In this document: piece after piece, positions 52,870-64,000 of the stretch | How positions within the stretch are numbered: the first letter of the stretch is position 1 | Layout: every line of letters begins with the position of its first letter | Origin: Undaria pinnatifida | Lineage: Eukaryota; Sar; Phaeophyceae; Laminariales; Alariaceae | NCBI GenBank assembly: GCA_012845835.1 | Contig: JABAKD010000016.1 | Span: 20,915,196 to 20,979,195, forward strand | DNA length: 64,000 nt | Direction of reading: 5' to 3' | The notes under the pieces: model-generated | What the model saw: the letters and a program-made list of their open reading frames with translations, nothing else | The model's database searches: none | What the model was told of the DNA's origin: nothing | Program-made: the position numbers and the translations under genes

Positions 52870-55560
52870 GCAATATCCGATCCCCTCTTCGATATATCAC
52901 CCCCCCCTGAAATACACCACCTCCCCCAGAAATATATCATCCCCCCCATAAATATATCACCCTCCCATGAATTGTATCACCCCCCCCCAGAAATATATCA
53001 CCCCCCCCCCGAAATATATCATCACCCTCTGGCAATAACATATTTCAGCAGGTGTTTGTATATTATGAACGGGGATATAGCCCCCCTTCGATACACTGTA
53101 TGAAGGGGGGATAAAGACCCCCCCCACCCGATACACTGTATCAAGGGCGATGTAGCCGGACTTATCAGGCAGGGTTAAATACATTTCACGGAGAGATGAT
53201 ACAGATAATGGGGGAGTGTTATGTATAGTTCGGCCGGTGAGGTCAACCCTAGGGTAGGGGGTAACCCCCGTTTTCACGACAGGGTGTGAGGCAGTCGTGT
53301 GGTACAGTGACTCTGTACCTCACTGACAAAAGCACGTCGGGCGGTTTGTTTGGGGCAGAATAGCTAACCCTCCCGTTGAGAATTCATATCGTAAACCTGC
53401 AACATCGCGAAAGCCTATGACCGCAAGGAACGGGGGAGGGGTCACTCGGCCGGGTGACCCAGAACCACTGCAAAAAAAAAGCCCTTGAAAGGGGACCCCC
53501 CAACCGATAAACTGAATCAAGGGTGATATAGAAAGATTTACTAGCGGGGGTGTGACCTATTTCAGGAAGAAATGATATACTTGAGGGCAAGATTATATGC
53601 TCCAGCTGGTGTTAGTATACAAATAAAGGTGACATAGCCCCCCCCCCCCGAGTCACTTTGTCAAGGGTGATACAGCTGTTCCCCCGATACACACATTCTA
53701 GGGTGATACAGGCCCCCACCCGAAACGCTGCAGCAAGGGCTATATAGCTCCCTCCCCCCCTTACATCGTCTAACGGGTGATACCCCACTTCAAAATACCC
53801 CCCCCCCCTAAAATATAGTATCTACCCCCTGAAATATATCATCCTCCCGTTGAAATATGTAACCCCCCCCCTTCACTTTAGAGATTTTCCCCACCTCAAA
53901 CCTTCATAGCATCAACACTCTGTGTTTTTGGAACACCCCCTTCTATAAAAAAGTGTCACCCCCCCCTGAAAAATGTCGTCCCCTCAAAAATATACGTCCC
54001 GCCCCTCTCATTTAAACAGCCGGAGGATTATCTATATCAAGGCTAAAATTTAGCACCCTTGTGAATTATCAACGGTGATATAGCCCCCCTCCCCGCCCCG
54101 CCCCTCGGTACACTGTATAAAGGGTGAAATACCTCCCTGTATCAATGGTCATATAGCCCCCTCCCCGACATCCCCCCCCCACATACACCGTATCAACGGT
54201 GACATAGCCGGATATTATATAGGGGGGTTGGTATATTGCAGGGGGGTATCATATGCTTGAGGGGGGGGAGGATATTTTTTTAAGGGATGATATACTTCAG
54301 GGGGATGTCATATGCGTCATAGGGGGATCATACATTGCGGGGTGTGACATGACATTTCTAAAGGGGGGTAGCCCCATGCTTACTATCAACGGTGAAATAC
54401 CCCGCCCCCCGCCGGCCCCCGATACACACTATCAAGGGGCATACTTTATCTATGTCAAGGTGATTCAGCCCCCCCCATCTATAAGGTGGTATAGCTCCCC
54501 CTCCATCGATACACAGTATCAAGGATGATACAGCCCCCCCCCCCCCCCCCCCCTGATACACTGCATTAATCGCAACACAGCCCTCTCCGCCCGATACACG
54601 GGTGATACCCCACTCTCAAACATGACACCCCCATGAAATATATCATCCCGCCCTGATTCGTACGGTCTCCCCCTGAAGCATGCCGTCCCCCCCTGCACCT
54701 CATCGCCCCCACCTTCAAAACATCGCCCCCCCAAAATATTCGGATCCTCCCGGCGAAATATGAACCCACCTGGGTGATATCGTCCCCTGCCAAACAATAC
54801 CCCGCTCCCCCCCTCCCACTCAATTGTCCGAATAGTTTCCTATACTAAGGGTAAAATAGAGCCCCCTTGTACATTATCAAAAGGTGAAATAGCCCCCCCA
54901 CCCCTTCCGATACTCTGTATAAGGTGTAAAATAGCCCCCCGCTCCACCCCTTCATACTGTATTAAGAGTGATATAGCTCCGTCCTCGATACACAGTATGA
55001 GGGGTATTACACCCCCCCCCCCACCCCCCCAGATACACTGTATCAACAGATATACGGTATATTTTGGTGATTTAACCCCCCTCCTGATACGCTGTATCAA
55101 GGTTTGAAATAGCCCCCCACCCCTCTGAAATGTTATACACGCAACGCCCCCCCTCCCCCACCCCCTGAATCGCTTGGCTACTCGAATGACCCACTCTAAC
55201 GCTTGACGACGGCCAGCTGATATACTCCATATGTATCAACAGTGATATAGCCCCCGTGACGGTCTAGAATCAGCCTATTATGGACAATAGTTCAATGGAC
55301 AATTTCTGATGTAGGTACCGTACCAATGCTGATATAGGTGCCCTATCAAGGGTCCCGTAGGTGAATATTAAAGGTTTTCCGTATCAAGGGTGGGATTGAA
55401 TCAATGGTGCTATAGGAACTCCTTCATAGGCGATACGGCACCTATCCTTTCAAAATACTCCAACCGCCCCGCCTCGCGAAACGCCTGACCATTCAAGCCA
55501 CTCATTGAAACGCTTGACGATACACCCCCTGGTATACTGTATCTACATGAAGGGATCTGT
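52870..55560. repeat. Degenerate satellite of C-runs and GATACACTGTATC-like units
   Basis: Units of roughly 30-45 bp repeat the order GATACACTGTATCAAGGGTGATAtAG followed by 5-14 C, alternating with ATATATCACCCCCC-type units. The GATACA-C-TGTATC core is close to palindromic. Unit length and order vary. Minus-strand Gly-rich frames come from the C-runs. A unique insert around 53.2-53.6 kb interrupts the array. Confidence 0.88.
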
Positions 55561-57600
55561 AGACCCCGGGAACATTTATTTTTTTGAAATGATTGAGCGA
55601 TTACTTCCTAAGTACGTACTACATCAAGGATGATTAGGTATGCAACTATCAGATCGACGTCAGGGAACTTTGACGTTGACTCTGGTCATTGCGCACCTGT
55701 CGCCTTTGGAAGACGCCAAGACAACAGCAAACCTACGTTGAGGTGGAGGAAGCGGCCAATACCTTCCCCAAAACGCGTACATACGGTTGAACACTCTCCC
55801 ATAAATATTTCTTTCGTCGTGATGTCCTATCCACGCCGCATCGAGTCGCAACAAGTACGTGCCATTAAAATTCACTGCTTCGTACGACGTTTACCGAATA
55901 ACTATGACACAGCGCAAACAAGTCGACGCACGAAAAAACACCCTGCGGACCCTTCGTCCAGAATCATCCCAAGCTTCGTGTATCGGTTAACGACATGTTG
56001 TCAGAGCAGACCAGAGTAAATCAGTAATCCATTTCCGGAAAAGGCAATATAATCTACGCACGTTTCAGTTTCTCCTCGAGTCGCGTTTAGAGCCTTTTTT
56101 AACGTACGGAATCGGCGCACACCCTATGTACACGATGCATGACAGCCGGAGTCTTGCACACGTCTCCATCCAGGCGCCGAATGGGTCAAAAGCGACAAAC
56201 ATCGGCTTGTTCGACTGCGTTGCACCCGATCGGAAAACAATGGCTTCCAAAGCCTCCATGCGCGGGTGAAGACGTCAGCAGGGCATTTCCACTCCAGACA
56301 AGAGACATTCTGATACCAAAGCAAGAGCAGTGACGAATCCATCAGCAAGTGTTGGTGAGTATTAAACCATAGCGGGGCTTCAAGATGCAACATTTGTAGT
56401 GTCGTATGCCAGGGGTGTACGTGATCATTCTTTTGATAGTTTTCGACGTAAGCTTCACAGTTGCACCCTACTAGTAAGTGTTAGTGCGTGTTTGGGAATA
56501 CTCCGAAGTATGGATTTTCAAACTTTTCAACTCAACGTTTGCCTGCACGGATGTCCATTCGCCTTATTTTACATATCATTTGACCATGGAATCTTCCCAA
56601 CGTCCGGATATACAACCACCGTCAGACGGCAATGTTGGCAACTTCGACTTGGAAAACGTCAGGAGCACCAGACGTTGGATTAGACGCGGCGTCATTTCGT
56701 GTGCTCCACACACTTTGTTCGTCGAAAACAACGACAGCATCGCGGCATCTGAATGTGTTCCTACTTATTATGCTCCGACCCACTAAGTGCACAGTGCCTA
56801 TTGTTCCGGCGGTGAATTGTACGACATTGAGACCACTAGGCGAATGTAAAATTTCCTTTGGCGTCTGGTGTGTGGTTTTGAAGGACGAAAACTCCCAACC
56901 AACCCGAAAACGGGAATTATAAAAAATGAGGTTTGAGCGTGGTTTGACGAGAGACCACAGAACGGCAAAGTCAACTTCCCACGCTTAAGACATCCATCAA
57001 GATGAATTATACAGCCTTGTCTCGTGCCCTCATGTGACCTTATCCATGCCCAAGCGGAGTGACTGTGGGGTGTCCCTCCAAATGGAAGGAAAAATATCCT
57101 CGGTGGACGGCGTTCACCCACGATTGATGCAATTTAACCAGTTCGGTCGCTTCGCAAAAGGCTTTAAAAAGGCATCTAAACGTTATTACCCCATAGCGAC
57201 GTGACGCAAACATCACCGTCAAAACTTTTCCAGTGAAAGATATTTACTTTTGTTGACGTACCGTCGTTCAATTAGCAACTGTCTACAATTGGACATTGTA
57301 CACAACAATTGATGTTTGGCTGTGCATATTTTTAACAGAACACCCGTCCTACATTCGAGGTAGGTGCCCCATTCACCGTCGGGATCACACGCCACCTTCG
57401 TCGTCCTGACCCTCTTCACCCGGCAACGGCTGGGTCCGGTACGCGTGCAAGGATCGTGCCTGTCGTGACCATGACGGAAGGACGGGTCTGCCTGATTGTC
57501 CGGAACAACCTGAGGCGCGGCACAGGTTGATATTCTTGTCATTGATGCAACGTTAGCTTCGGCATTGCAACCATGGGATGTGTGGAATACACTCGTCCAC
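55561..57600. other. Unassigned stretch with overlapping open frames
   Basis: Frames at 55630-56019 (plus), 56259-56065 (minus) and 56478-56922 (plus) are open for 60-130 codons. None shows a domain I recognise and no exon borders are convincing. Confidence 0.35.
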
Positions 57601-57614
57601 CTACTCGTGAGTAG

Positions 57615-57944
57615 GTGGATACAGGTGGCAATACTACAACACAACAGCAGCCTGTGCAAATATATCGTCCGTTGCAACGCACCACAGGCCGTCCGTTTCA
57701 ACCCACCGCAGGCCAGCCGTTGCAACGCACCACAGGCCGTCCGTTGCACACCACATACGCCTTGAAGCTGTCGTGCACACAGCTTGCCGAGTTGTCCAAG
57801 GCGACCTTCTCGAATCGCGTGGTTTCGTTTCTGACGGACTCGACCAGTCGGGGCACTGTCATGTTCACGTTCAACGTTGCCGCGGAGACCTCCGGGCACT
57901 CGGGCGTTCTTATAATCAGTTTCAGGCCGAAGTGGATAAGTTAG
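57615..57944 (+). CDS. Unrecognised frame with an in-frame 8-residue repeat
   Basis: A 24-bp unit starting CCGTTGCAACGCACCACAGG (57669) is present about three times. On the plus strand it encodes PLQRTTGR, PFQPTAGQ, PLQRTTGR. The frame then continues with TYALKLSCTQLAELSKATF and TSRGTVMFTFNVAAETSGHSG. The opposite strand is also open (57959-57219, 246 codons), because a 24-bp unit keeps every frame. I cannot decide which strand, if either, is coding. Confidence 0.3.
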   Translation: MDTGGNTTTQQQPVQIYRPLQRTTGRPFQPTAGQPLQRTTGRPLHTTYALKLSCTQLAELSKATFSNRVVSFLTDSTSRGTVMFTFNVAAETSGHSGVLIISFRPKWIS

Positions 57945-58615
57945 TATGTATCCATGCATTTCCTGTGCGACTTCATGTAATCACACACGTCGCTCGCGTG
58001 GACGCCTATGCCTGTCAATTCTCTGGTTGTTCGGAGAGATTTTCTCTTCATTAAAATCGGAAAACGCGTTACACGACAGACAAAATAATGTTGCGCGTCA
58101 AACTACAGTGTACACTAGCGACGACAAAATTGTACAGAACTTGGACAGAACTTGCCGTCTATTGTTGGAGGTTGACTCTTTATCCTCCTTGCCGCAGGCG
58201 CCGCATGGTACAAGATGTTTGCTACTATGACCCCCCACAGACAGACCTATCTAAGGTTTCGTCCGGTAAATGGTTGTTCTTGACAGAATTTTACAAAAAC
58301 ATATGCCAGCGTACCACCTTTAGAGCGTTCTTGACCTGCGAGAGTGGCAGTTAAGTTGCTTCATACCGGGAACGGTCGGTGGTGCGAGTGGATCAGTCTC
58401 CCGGCCCAGGGGAGAGTCCGTGGACATCGACGAGCACGACGTGAGTCCGGCTGTCTAACGCTGAAGACTTCTGTAGACCTTGAACCAGGTCAAAAAGGAC
58501 GTACTAGTGTCTGACTGCTTGTCCGATACGAACGTGCCACACGAAGACACCTAAGGCGTCACCTCCATTGTGTATATTTGGTGTAAATGTCTCCATCACT
58601 GAGTACGGTGCCAGG

Positions 58616-59223
58616 TCACAGACTAACGGCATGGTAGGAGCGGCCCGAGGAGGGGACGTCCCATCCACTGCAGCGTTCCTCCACCGAACGTCGAGTTTCG
58701 TCAGTCATTTTCCTACGCCCATCCAAATGCGGGGTCATACGGGAGTGTCGCTCCACCGTATCCTCGCTTTTCTTCACCAACGACGGCCTAGGGTCGTCAA
58801 CAGGCGCTCTGACCGCTGCCGGGCAACCATGTGCGCGCGGCCGTTTCGATATCGGCTCGTCCGCTAAGCGGCTTTCCTCGCTTGTCACCATACGATTGGA
58901 GGCGAGCGATTGCTTGGCGTCCCTGGGTTTGCTGTAGCTAGCGGGACGGCTGTCCAAGAAGTCTCGACGCCTTTGGTCTGGGTGAGATGGCAGATATGCC
59001 CTCTCACCGACCTTGTCTAGAGTGGCGTTGCTCAGAGCAGGCCGCAGAGGCAAATATTGACGACGAAAATTAGCCATTTCGGCCTCGACCATTGCTGGTC
59101 AGCAATGAAAAGAGTAATGTCCGAACGCCCACAATGAACAGACCCGTGTGGGACGGGCGCAGCATAATCATGCTCGTACTGCTGCGGGCTTAAGTTACTG
59201 GTAGGCAACTGAAAGTATGCCAA
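58616..59223 (-). CDS. Unrecognised Arg/Ser/Asp-rich frame(s)
   Basis: A 158-codon minus frame (59092-58616) starts MVEAEMANFRRQYLPLRPAL and is rich in Arg, Ser, Pro and acidic residues without membrane segments. An overlapping minus frame (59223-59032, TSNLSPQQYEHDYAAPVPHG) ends where the first begins, as if separated by a frameshift. The composition looks like a coding or transposon-derived disordered region. No domain is recognised. Confidence 0.35.
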
Positions 59224-59370
59224 TCGTCGTCTTTCGGGTCGCTATTCACGGGCCCCAAACACTTTGAGTCATAAAAAATATCACGTCAAGAGTCTCTCCC
59301 GAAGTAACTGTCATTTCATAAAATATCTTCTGTGATAGCCCCGGAGGCCGCCTACTTATGAACATTTCCA

Positions 59371-59589
59371 CTATCCACGGAGGCGGCGTGGTGTCCGCGG
59401 CGACGCGGGCTCTAGCTTGGGTCGCAGTAAGTGGGCCATAGTAATGCGCACAAAGTCGTCGGGCAGCAAAATCGGGTTGTTTTTTACGGCCTCGAGGAGG
59501 TTGGCGCCCAGCCCATCATTGGTGGGGTCCGCGTCAGCGGACTCGTTTTCGTCCAGCTCTCCTTGGTCGTCCACCTCTTCTTCCGACAT
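59371..59589 (-). CDS. Unrecognised acidic 72-codon frame
   Basis: Starts MSEEEVDDQGELDENESADA, continues LLEAVKNNPILLPDDFVRIT and ends in a basic PRTPRRLRG tail. The acidic-then-basic layout and lack of low-complexity DNA make chance less likely. It could be an exon, or an upstream piece of the frames at 58.6-59.2 kb on the same strand. Not identified. Confidence 0.35.
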   Translation of the reverse strand: MSEEEVDDQGELDENESADADPTNDGLGANLLEAVKNNPILLPDDFVRITMAHLLRPKLEPASPRTPRRLRG

Positions 59590-59936
59590 CCCTTGGTGCT
59601 CCTCGTCGACGGCTCCTTCCCCTGGATCGGGACATCCCGTGCTTCACACGACTAGACGCCATCACCATCGTCTACCTTTTTGCGTTTCTCCGTGTAAACC
59701 CTCCGGATCAATCCATCACGGGTGCCCCTCGAGGCCTGCCAGCCCTTATCCTACAAGTACGGAACAACACATGTAAAGATCCCACTACTATGGGTAAATC
59801 TGGTTAAGTTCCGTTTTTTACCCTTTTGATCTCTAACGATTTCGCCCGGGTCAGACCCTGAGACGATCTATGCTTGAACCAGCCTCAAACATCCCCTTCT
59901 TTGTTGTTTCCCACGATCCTCGAAATTTCATCTCAG

Positions 59937-60155
59937 AAGCGGTAACCTGCGGCTCTAAACTATGCCCGAAGGGGTACAAATCCATCCTCAACCCCGACAC
60001 GGTGGAATGCGAGAACTTTCAGTGGACCAAGGGCCAGTGCTGCGAGAAGGTCTGCTCCAGCAAACAGTGCCCTCCTAAGTACACCGCGGTGGCAGACTAC
60101 GAAACTAAAGTGTGCTGGGAAAACGGTTGGACGACGGAGCTGTGCTGCGTGAAAA
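59937..60155 (+). CDS. Cys-rich extracellular-type exon (219 nt, phase 1-1)
   Basis: A pyrimidine-rich run and ATCTCAG| precede 59937, and donor A|GTGAGA follows 60155. The 73-residue product has two repeats of about 37 residues with the pattern C-x4-CP-x-(G/K)Y-x8-V-x-C-x4-WT-x2-x-CC. These read VTCGSKLCPKGY...WTKGQCC and KVCSSKQCPPKY...WTTELCC. Twelve Cys and the CC pairs point to a secreted, disulfide-bonded module. Phase 1 on both borders allows module shuffling. Neighbouring exons were not found, so the parent gene is unknown. Confidence 0.72.
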
Positions 60156-60688
60156 GTGAGAGTTTATTTTACATACTAGATCCCTCTTGCATGCTTGGCT
60201 TACGACACGAACGAGCATTACCTCGACGCTGTGCCAAAGCCACAACCGTTGACTATATATTGCGCACTGGGCTCTAAGCAGGTGAAAAATGAAGCTCTTA
60301 AAAGTGAAACCTGGATCCTGGCGACGCATGTGTTTTACCGGTGCCCGCGTGTTTATCGAGTCAATTTATTTTCGTCGCAACAATAGGTATTTTCTCAAGT
60401 GATGAGGGATAGTTGATTCATCCTACGGTAGTGGTTTTATGGTTTGGGCCAAACATATCTGGCCGGTTGAGCTCGTCACGTATGGCACTATCGGGAAATA
60501 TGATAAATTTGCGGGTGTTTTTGGTTTAGGACTACCAGCGCATAGAAATGATGGTCAGGTTGCGCGACGAACGAATGTCTTCGGGCCATGCTTCGGGTGA
60601 GATTATGCTCCTCAGGTTTGGACCTTAGATAATTCTGCTGCACCCCCAGCGTGATGTGGCTCATTTCTTAGGTTGAGGAGCCCCGTCA

Positions 60689-62158
60689 GTGTTTTCGGAC
60701 GAGGAAGTGTTGCGTAACCCCATCGTAGCACGTCTCGTTGCCCGCACTAAACACTTCCTTCCCTCTACCATACCCCGTAGCTTTCCCACTGTGCAGGTTT
60801 CATTCAACGCACAGGCGTTGGCTCTTCTTGTCGCGTCCGTTGGTGAGAACGGCGGCCTGCTCAATCCCGCAATTTTGCTCGAGGCCGGCCTCCCCACCGT
60901 TCTAATTATCGTCCCCACCACTATATACTACATCTTGAGCAACGGTGACAACTTTGGCCAGAAGCAGTTTCTCGAGAACGACGTGGTTATGGCGCCCGAA
61001 GACTGGACCGAGACGTCCTGCAGCTATCTTCGAGACGACTGAGTCGCGGTCAAAAACGGCAACATCCACTTGTTTGATCCAGATGCCCCGGGCGCGGCCG
61101 GCATATTTAGCATACTCTTGTTCGATAACTTTACTGCTGCGCCAGACGTGAACGTTATAGGCAACATATCTTTCATCCGTTGCCAAGAAGCCAACGCGGT
61201 GATATCGAACCAACCGGTGACGGCACTCGGTTTGGATTCCATCTTGAATTTACTTCCAACAACGGGTCTTGTAGCCCTTCAATATTCGACGACCTGCACG
61301 CAACTGGCCTCCGCGACCAACGATAGGACTGGTCCAGCAAGGACCGTGGCTGGTACGCCTTCCTGTCGACTCAACATGAGCTTCATATAAACCTTTGCGT
61401 CACTTCTCGCCTGTTTGAGACGTTCCCCGAACGCGAACTGGCGACCGGCGTTAGAGTGGTCGCCGACGGTGGTCATAAGATTTCAGTGAACGCCGCGAAC
61501 CCCCTCGATCTCGCGCCCACTTGACAGGAACCCGCCGGGGAAGGGTCAACCTCAGCACCTTGCTGGTAAACGGTGGTCTCCGCGAAACTGTTGATGGGCA
61601 CGAGGAGATGCCGGTCGCTGGTGAGTACCGCGTCAACGGCGGAATCCACGTCATCGCCGTCAATTTTCTACTCGAAAGCCAGCGGTTCGGCGACTACCTC
61701 ATGGGGGGATGACCTCGACGACGACAACAAGCTCATGCACTTGAGTCGGCGCAATCTGCGTGCCACTGCTGAAAACGCTGGCCTGATCACGTCCATCGTT
61801 GACTGCCAGTTGGCGGACGCGTGATGGTGGGTGAAGTACCTCGAAGAGATCGACGGCGATGAAACCTCCCTCGCTGACCTTCACTTTGAGCATACCGTAC
61901 AAAGGACTAAGTCGCCTAACCAACCTCTCTCTTCGTGTGAACATCCGCATCAACAACGAGAAAGAGCAGACGCTGCAGGATTATCGGGTCGTGCCGGCTG
62001 CTTCCTTCTGGAAGAGGGACACGCACGTGGAGAATGCCGAGGGCATGGAGACAGCTATGGGAATGTTTGGTGAGACCTCCCGCCCTGTTCACGACAAGCA
62101 GACTGGCAAGGCTGTCAAGTCAGGCCTTGGCATGCTTTGTGGCGATGTGGAGGGCTAA
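60689..62158 (+). pseudogene. Unrecognised gene broken by a stop and frameshifts (~480 codons)
   Basis: Plus-strand coding-like sequence begins FSDEEVLRNPIVARLVAR and is open to an in-frame TGA at 61040-61042. It then remains open in the same frame (NGNIHLFDPDAPGAAGIF...) to 61390. Further pieces continue in other frames: 61521-61712 (VNLSTLLVNGGLRETVDG), 61690-61824 (DDNKLMHLSRRNLRATAEN) and 61859-62158 (ASFWKRDTHVENAEGMETAM, stop TAA). No intron borders explain the shifts. The parent protein would be about 480 residues. I do not recognise it. A mobile-element or viral origin is possible but unproven. Confidence 0.55.
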
Positions 62159-62261
62159 AGGGTGGCGCGCCCGCTCGGAACCGAGTTAAAGCAGCTATTT
62201 GATCCGGAGGTTGGCTTGGAGAGGCAACGTCATCGTTGTTGTGCGCAAAAAGCAGTAATAA

Positions 62262-62746
62262 GGGGGGGGGGGGGGGGTGTACTCAATCCATGCATACCCG
62301 TAGCTTTAATGCCATTGATACTCGCGCGCCTACAACGCCAGGACGCAGCACGTCCGGTTTTCATCGGCCATGCAGACATCCTGTGTACCAAGCGCGAAGC
62401 TCCATGAAGCCTTCAGGGCGTCGCGTGAAGAGTGAGCAGCATCCTACATCGCAAGAACCTCTTACATGTTGTGAAGCGACCTCCGCCCCTTGTGCGTACT
62501 TTCTTGCCTATCGGATGACAGCTTCGAAGTGATATGTTTGTTTTGTGGCAGGGCCACTTCCGGAGACAGCAGTGAGGATGCGATGCAATTGCCTCAGGGG
62601 TGATTTATTTTGTGCACACTACGTGATATCATCCCTCTTCCGAGAGGTTTTGGTTCTGCACTCCGCACAATATGATCTAGCTCGACCGCTCTGCACCATA
62701 TACGATCTAACTAGACAACCATCTCAGGGGGGAGGGGGGGGGGGGG
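62262..62746 (-). repeat. Dispersed C-tailed repeat, copy 4 (longest)
   Basis: On plus it is bounded by G-runs (62262-62277 and 62728-62746), i.e. C-runs on both ends of the minus-strand unit. It contains all landmarks listed for copy 2 and extends furthest. It lies 100 bp after the broken gene at 60.7-62.2 kb. No open frame is conserved among copies. Confidence 0.8.
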
Positions 62747-64000
62747 CTAAGCTTTTTTTTTCCTCAGTCATTTGACTATTGACCACGCATCCTTTCGGAA
62801 CGGAGCAGCAGCGAGAGGTAGAGTAAATACATCTCATCGCATTGAACCCCACGCCAGTGGGGCCAGTACGTGCGACGCTGTTGAGATGACGCTTGTTCTC
62901 ACACCAGGTGTATAGTCAGGTATACAATACCTGGAATACAGAATGACAGCCCTCCTACACACCAGGCTCTGTCTTGTCGGCGAAAGCCCGACGCACTGTG
63001 TCGTGGCTTGGAAAGGATGCGAGGGTTTGTGATCGGACCGAGTACGGCAGTATATTGCGAGTAGTACGCCCCCCGCCCCCCCTGCTCTAGGCGAGGCTTC
63101 TATGGGAGAAGGTGGGGGCGTTAGAAAGTGAAGGCAATGCGTTTAGAGGCGGTTTAAAGAGAGAAATCTGGTTGTCAAGCAGATGGGGGGCAGTGTTTAT
63201 TCGGCGGCCCATCGTGAGTGGGACGAGCTGCGTAGATAGTAGATGTTCTATATAGTAGCGGTAGCGACCGCTGCCTCACACCGGCCACTTATGTGTGAGC
63301 ACATGTACTGGGGTGTGTTTGAGGTTCATGTGCGAGTTTGCGTTTTTGCCGGTCGATTCGATTGTACGGTGCCCACAGGGTGGAATAGATTCATGCGTAG
63401 TATCACCCAATGTCAGTTTGATTGTGGAGCCATTCTTTGCCTAGGAAACACGCCGGAATCCCCGCGAGCTACGGTATGAGCACGTATTTAAGCTGTAAAG
63501 TCGTCCTCGGCCCGATGACATGGTCTAGATTCATGCAAAGTTATTAATAGTAACAGAGTTTTTTGGTTGAGGACTTTAAACCAAATGGTGTGACGTGCGC
63601 GGTCACCACCACCAACGGTGTGCATAGTAAGCAGGAATGAACAAGTACGGCACGAGGTAAGTATATTCGGGGTTTTAGACACTGGAAGAGGCGCACGGCA
63701 ATGACGTCGAGCTAACCTGTGCGGTTGGCTGTACCATGTAGTAGACCAGTTACAGAGGGAGTTCTCAATAGTACCGCCATGTGCCAGTCGAACACTTCGA
63801 AGTATACCAGCACTGTTCAGGTCACCGGCACTATTCTGCAAATAATTACTATAGAGAAACAATACATAGGATTCCAGTAATGCCAAGCGATACTCGACAG
63901 ACACTACAATAGAGGGCAGTGGCATTAGTGAACCGGAACTATTACCCCCCAATTATTCCCCACTGTGCGTACCCCTAAAGGTTTTCCGCAACTGACTGGC
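62747..64000. other. Unassigned stretch to window end
   Basis: Minus frame 63952-63488 (154 codons) and plus frame 63243-63479 show no motif. No gene supported. The window may end inside an intron or intergenic region. Confidence 0.4.

Noticed and set aside
53000-55100. Gly-rich minus-strand frames
   Set aside because: Produced by C-runs in the satellite; no start context, no conserved non-repeat part.
1-64000. CRISPR arrays, rRNA or bacterial operons
   Set aside because: No regularly spaced short repeats with unique spacers, no rRNA-like sequence and no bacterial gene packing were seen. tRNA genes could not be checked reliably by eye.

Overview
The window looks like nuclear DNA from a multicellular-alga-type stramenopile. 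A brown alga of the Ectocarpus kind is the best guess. Reasons: spliceosomal introns with GT-AG borders; long repeat-filled introns; two Ty1/copia-like retroelement remnants; abundant poly-G/poly-C tracts, microsatellites and minisatellites; and one large gene of a type I know from brown algae and oomycetes (Chlamydia-Pmp-like beta-helix repeats, then a Cys-rich stretch, then a multi-pass membrane domain with the FQTFxCDE...YLRADYSxxC signature). The species is inference. There is no bacterial-style gene packing, and most short open frames are chance or repeat-derived.

Layout. 1-9 kb: no supported gene; repeats with poly-G ends, a 5-unit minisatellite, G-rich tracts, and one copy of a TA-flanked inverted-repeat element (6177-7088). 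9-49.8 kb: the plus-strand Pmp-type gene. Three separate 84-nt exons (13959, 17428, 23005) each encode one 28-residue coil. They are followed, after a 20.9-kb gap, by a compact 3' half of five exons (44015-44332, 44776-44969, 45410-45701, 46262-46554, 48692-49756). All junctions agree in reading phase. The introns hold copia-like element 1 (minus, 17.5-20.7 kb), copia-like element 2 (minus, 27.4-29.1 kb), the second TA element (29153-30184), a 244-bp tandem array, a 2-kb CTA/TAC microsatellite field and several duplicated blocks.

49.8-55.6 kb: gene-poor. It contains a palindrome-rich CTTCCA/TGGAAG block and a 2.7-kb degenerate satellite of C-runs and GATACACTGTATC-like units. 55.6-64 kb: unrecognised open frames on both strands; a well-bounded 219-nt Cys-rich exon (59937-60155); and a roughly 1.5-kb unrecognised gene broken by a stop and several frameshifts (60689-62158).

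The most interesting point is the architecture of the large gene. One beta-helix coil corresponds to one 84-nt exon with phase-1 introns on both sides, always cut inside the conserved Gly-Gly. Coils could therefore be added, dropped or skipped without changing frame, while the 3' part fuses several coils in one exon. One coil exon takes its polypyrimidine tract from the C-rich end of a dispersed repeat that has three other copies in the window. All statements come from reading the sequence by eye; no search was run.
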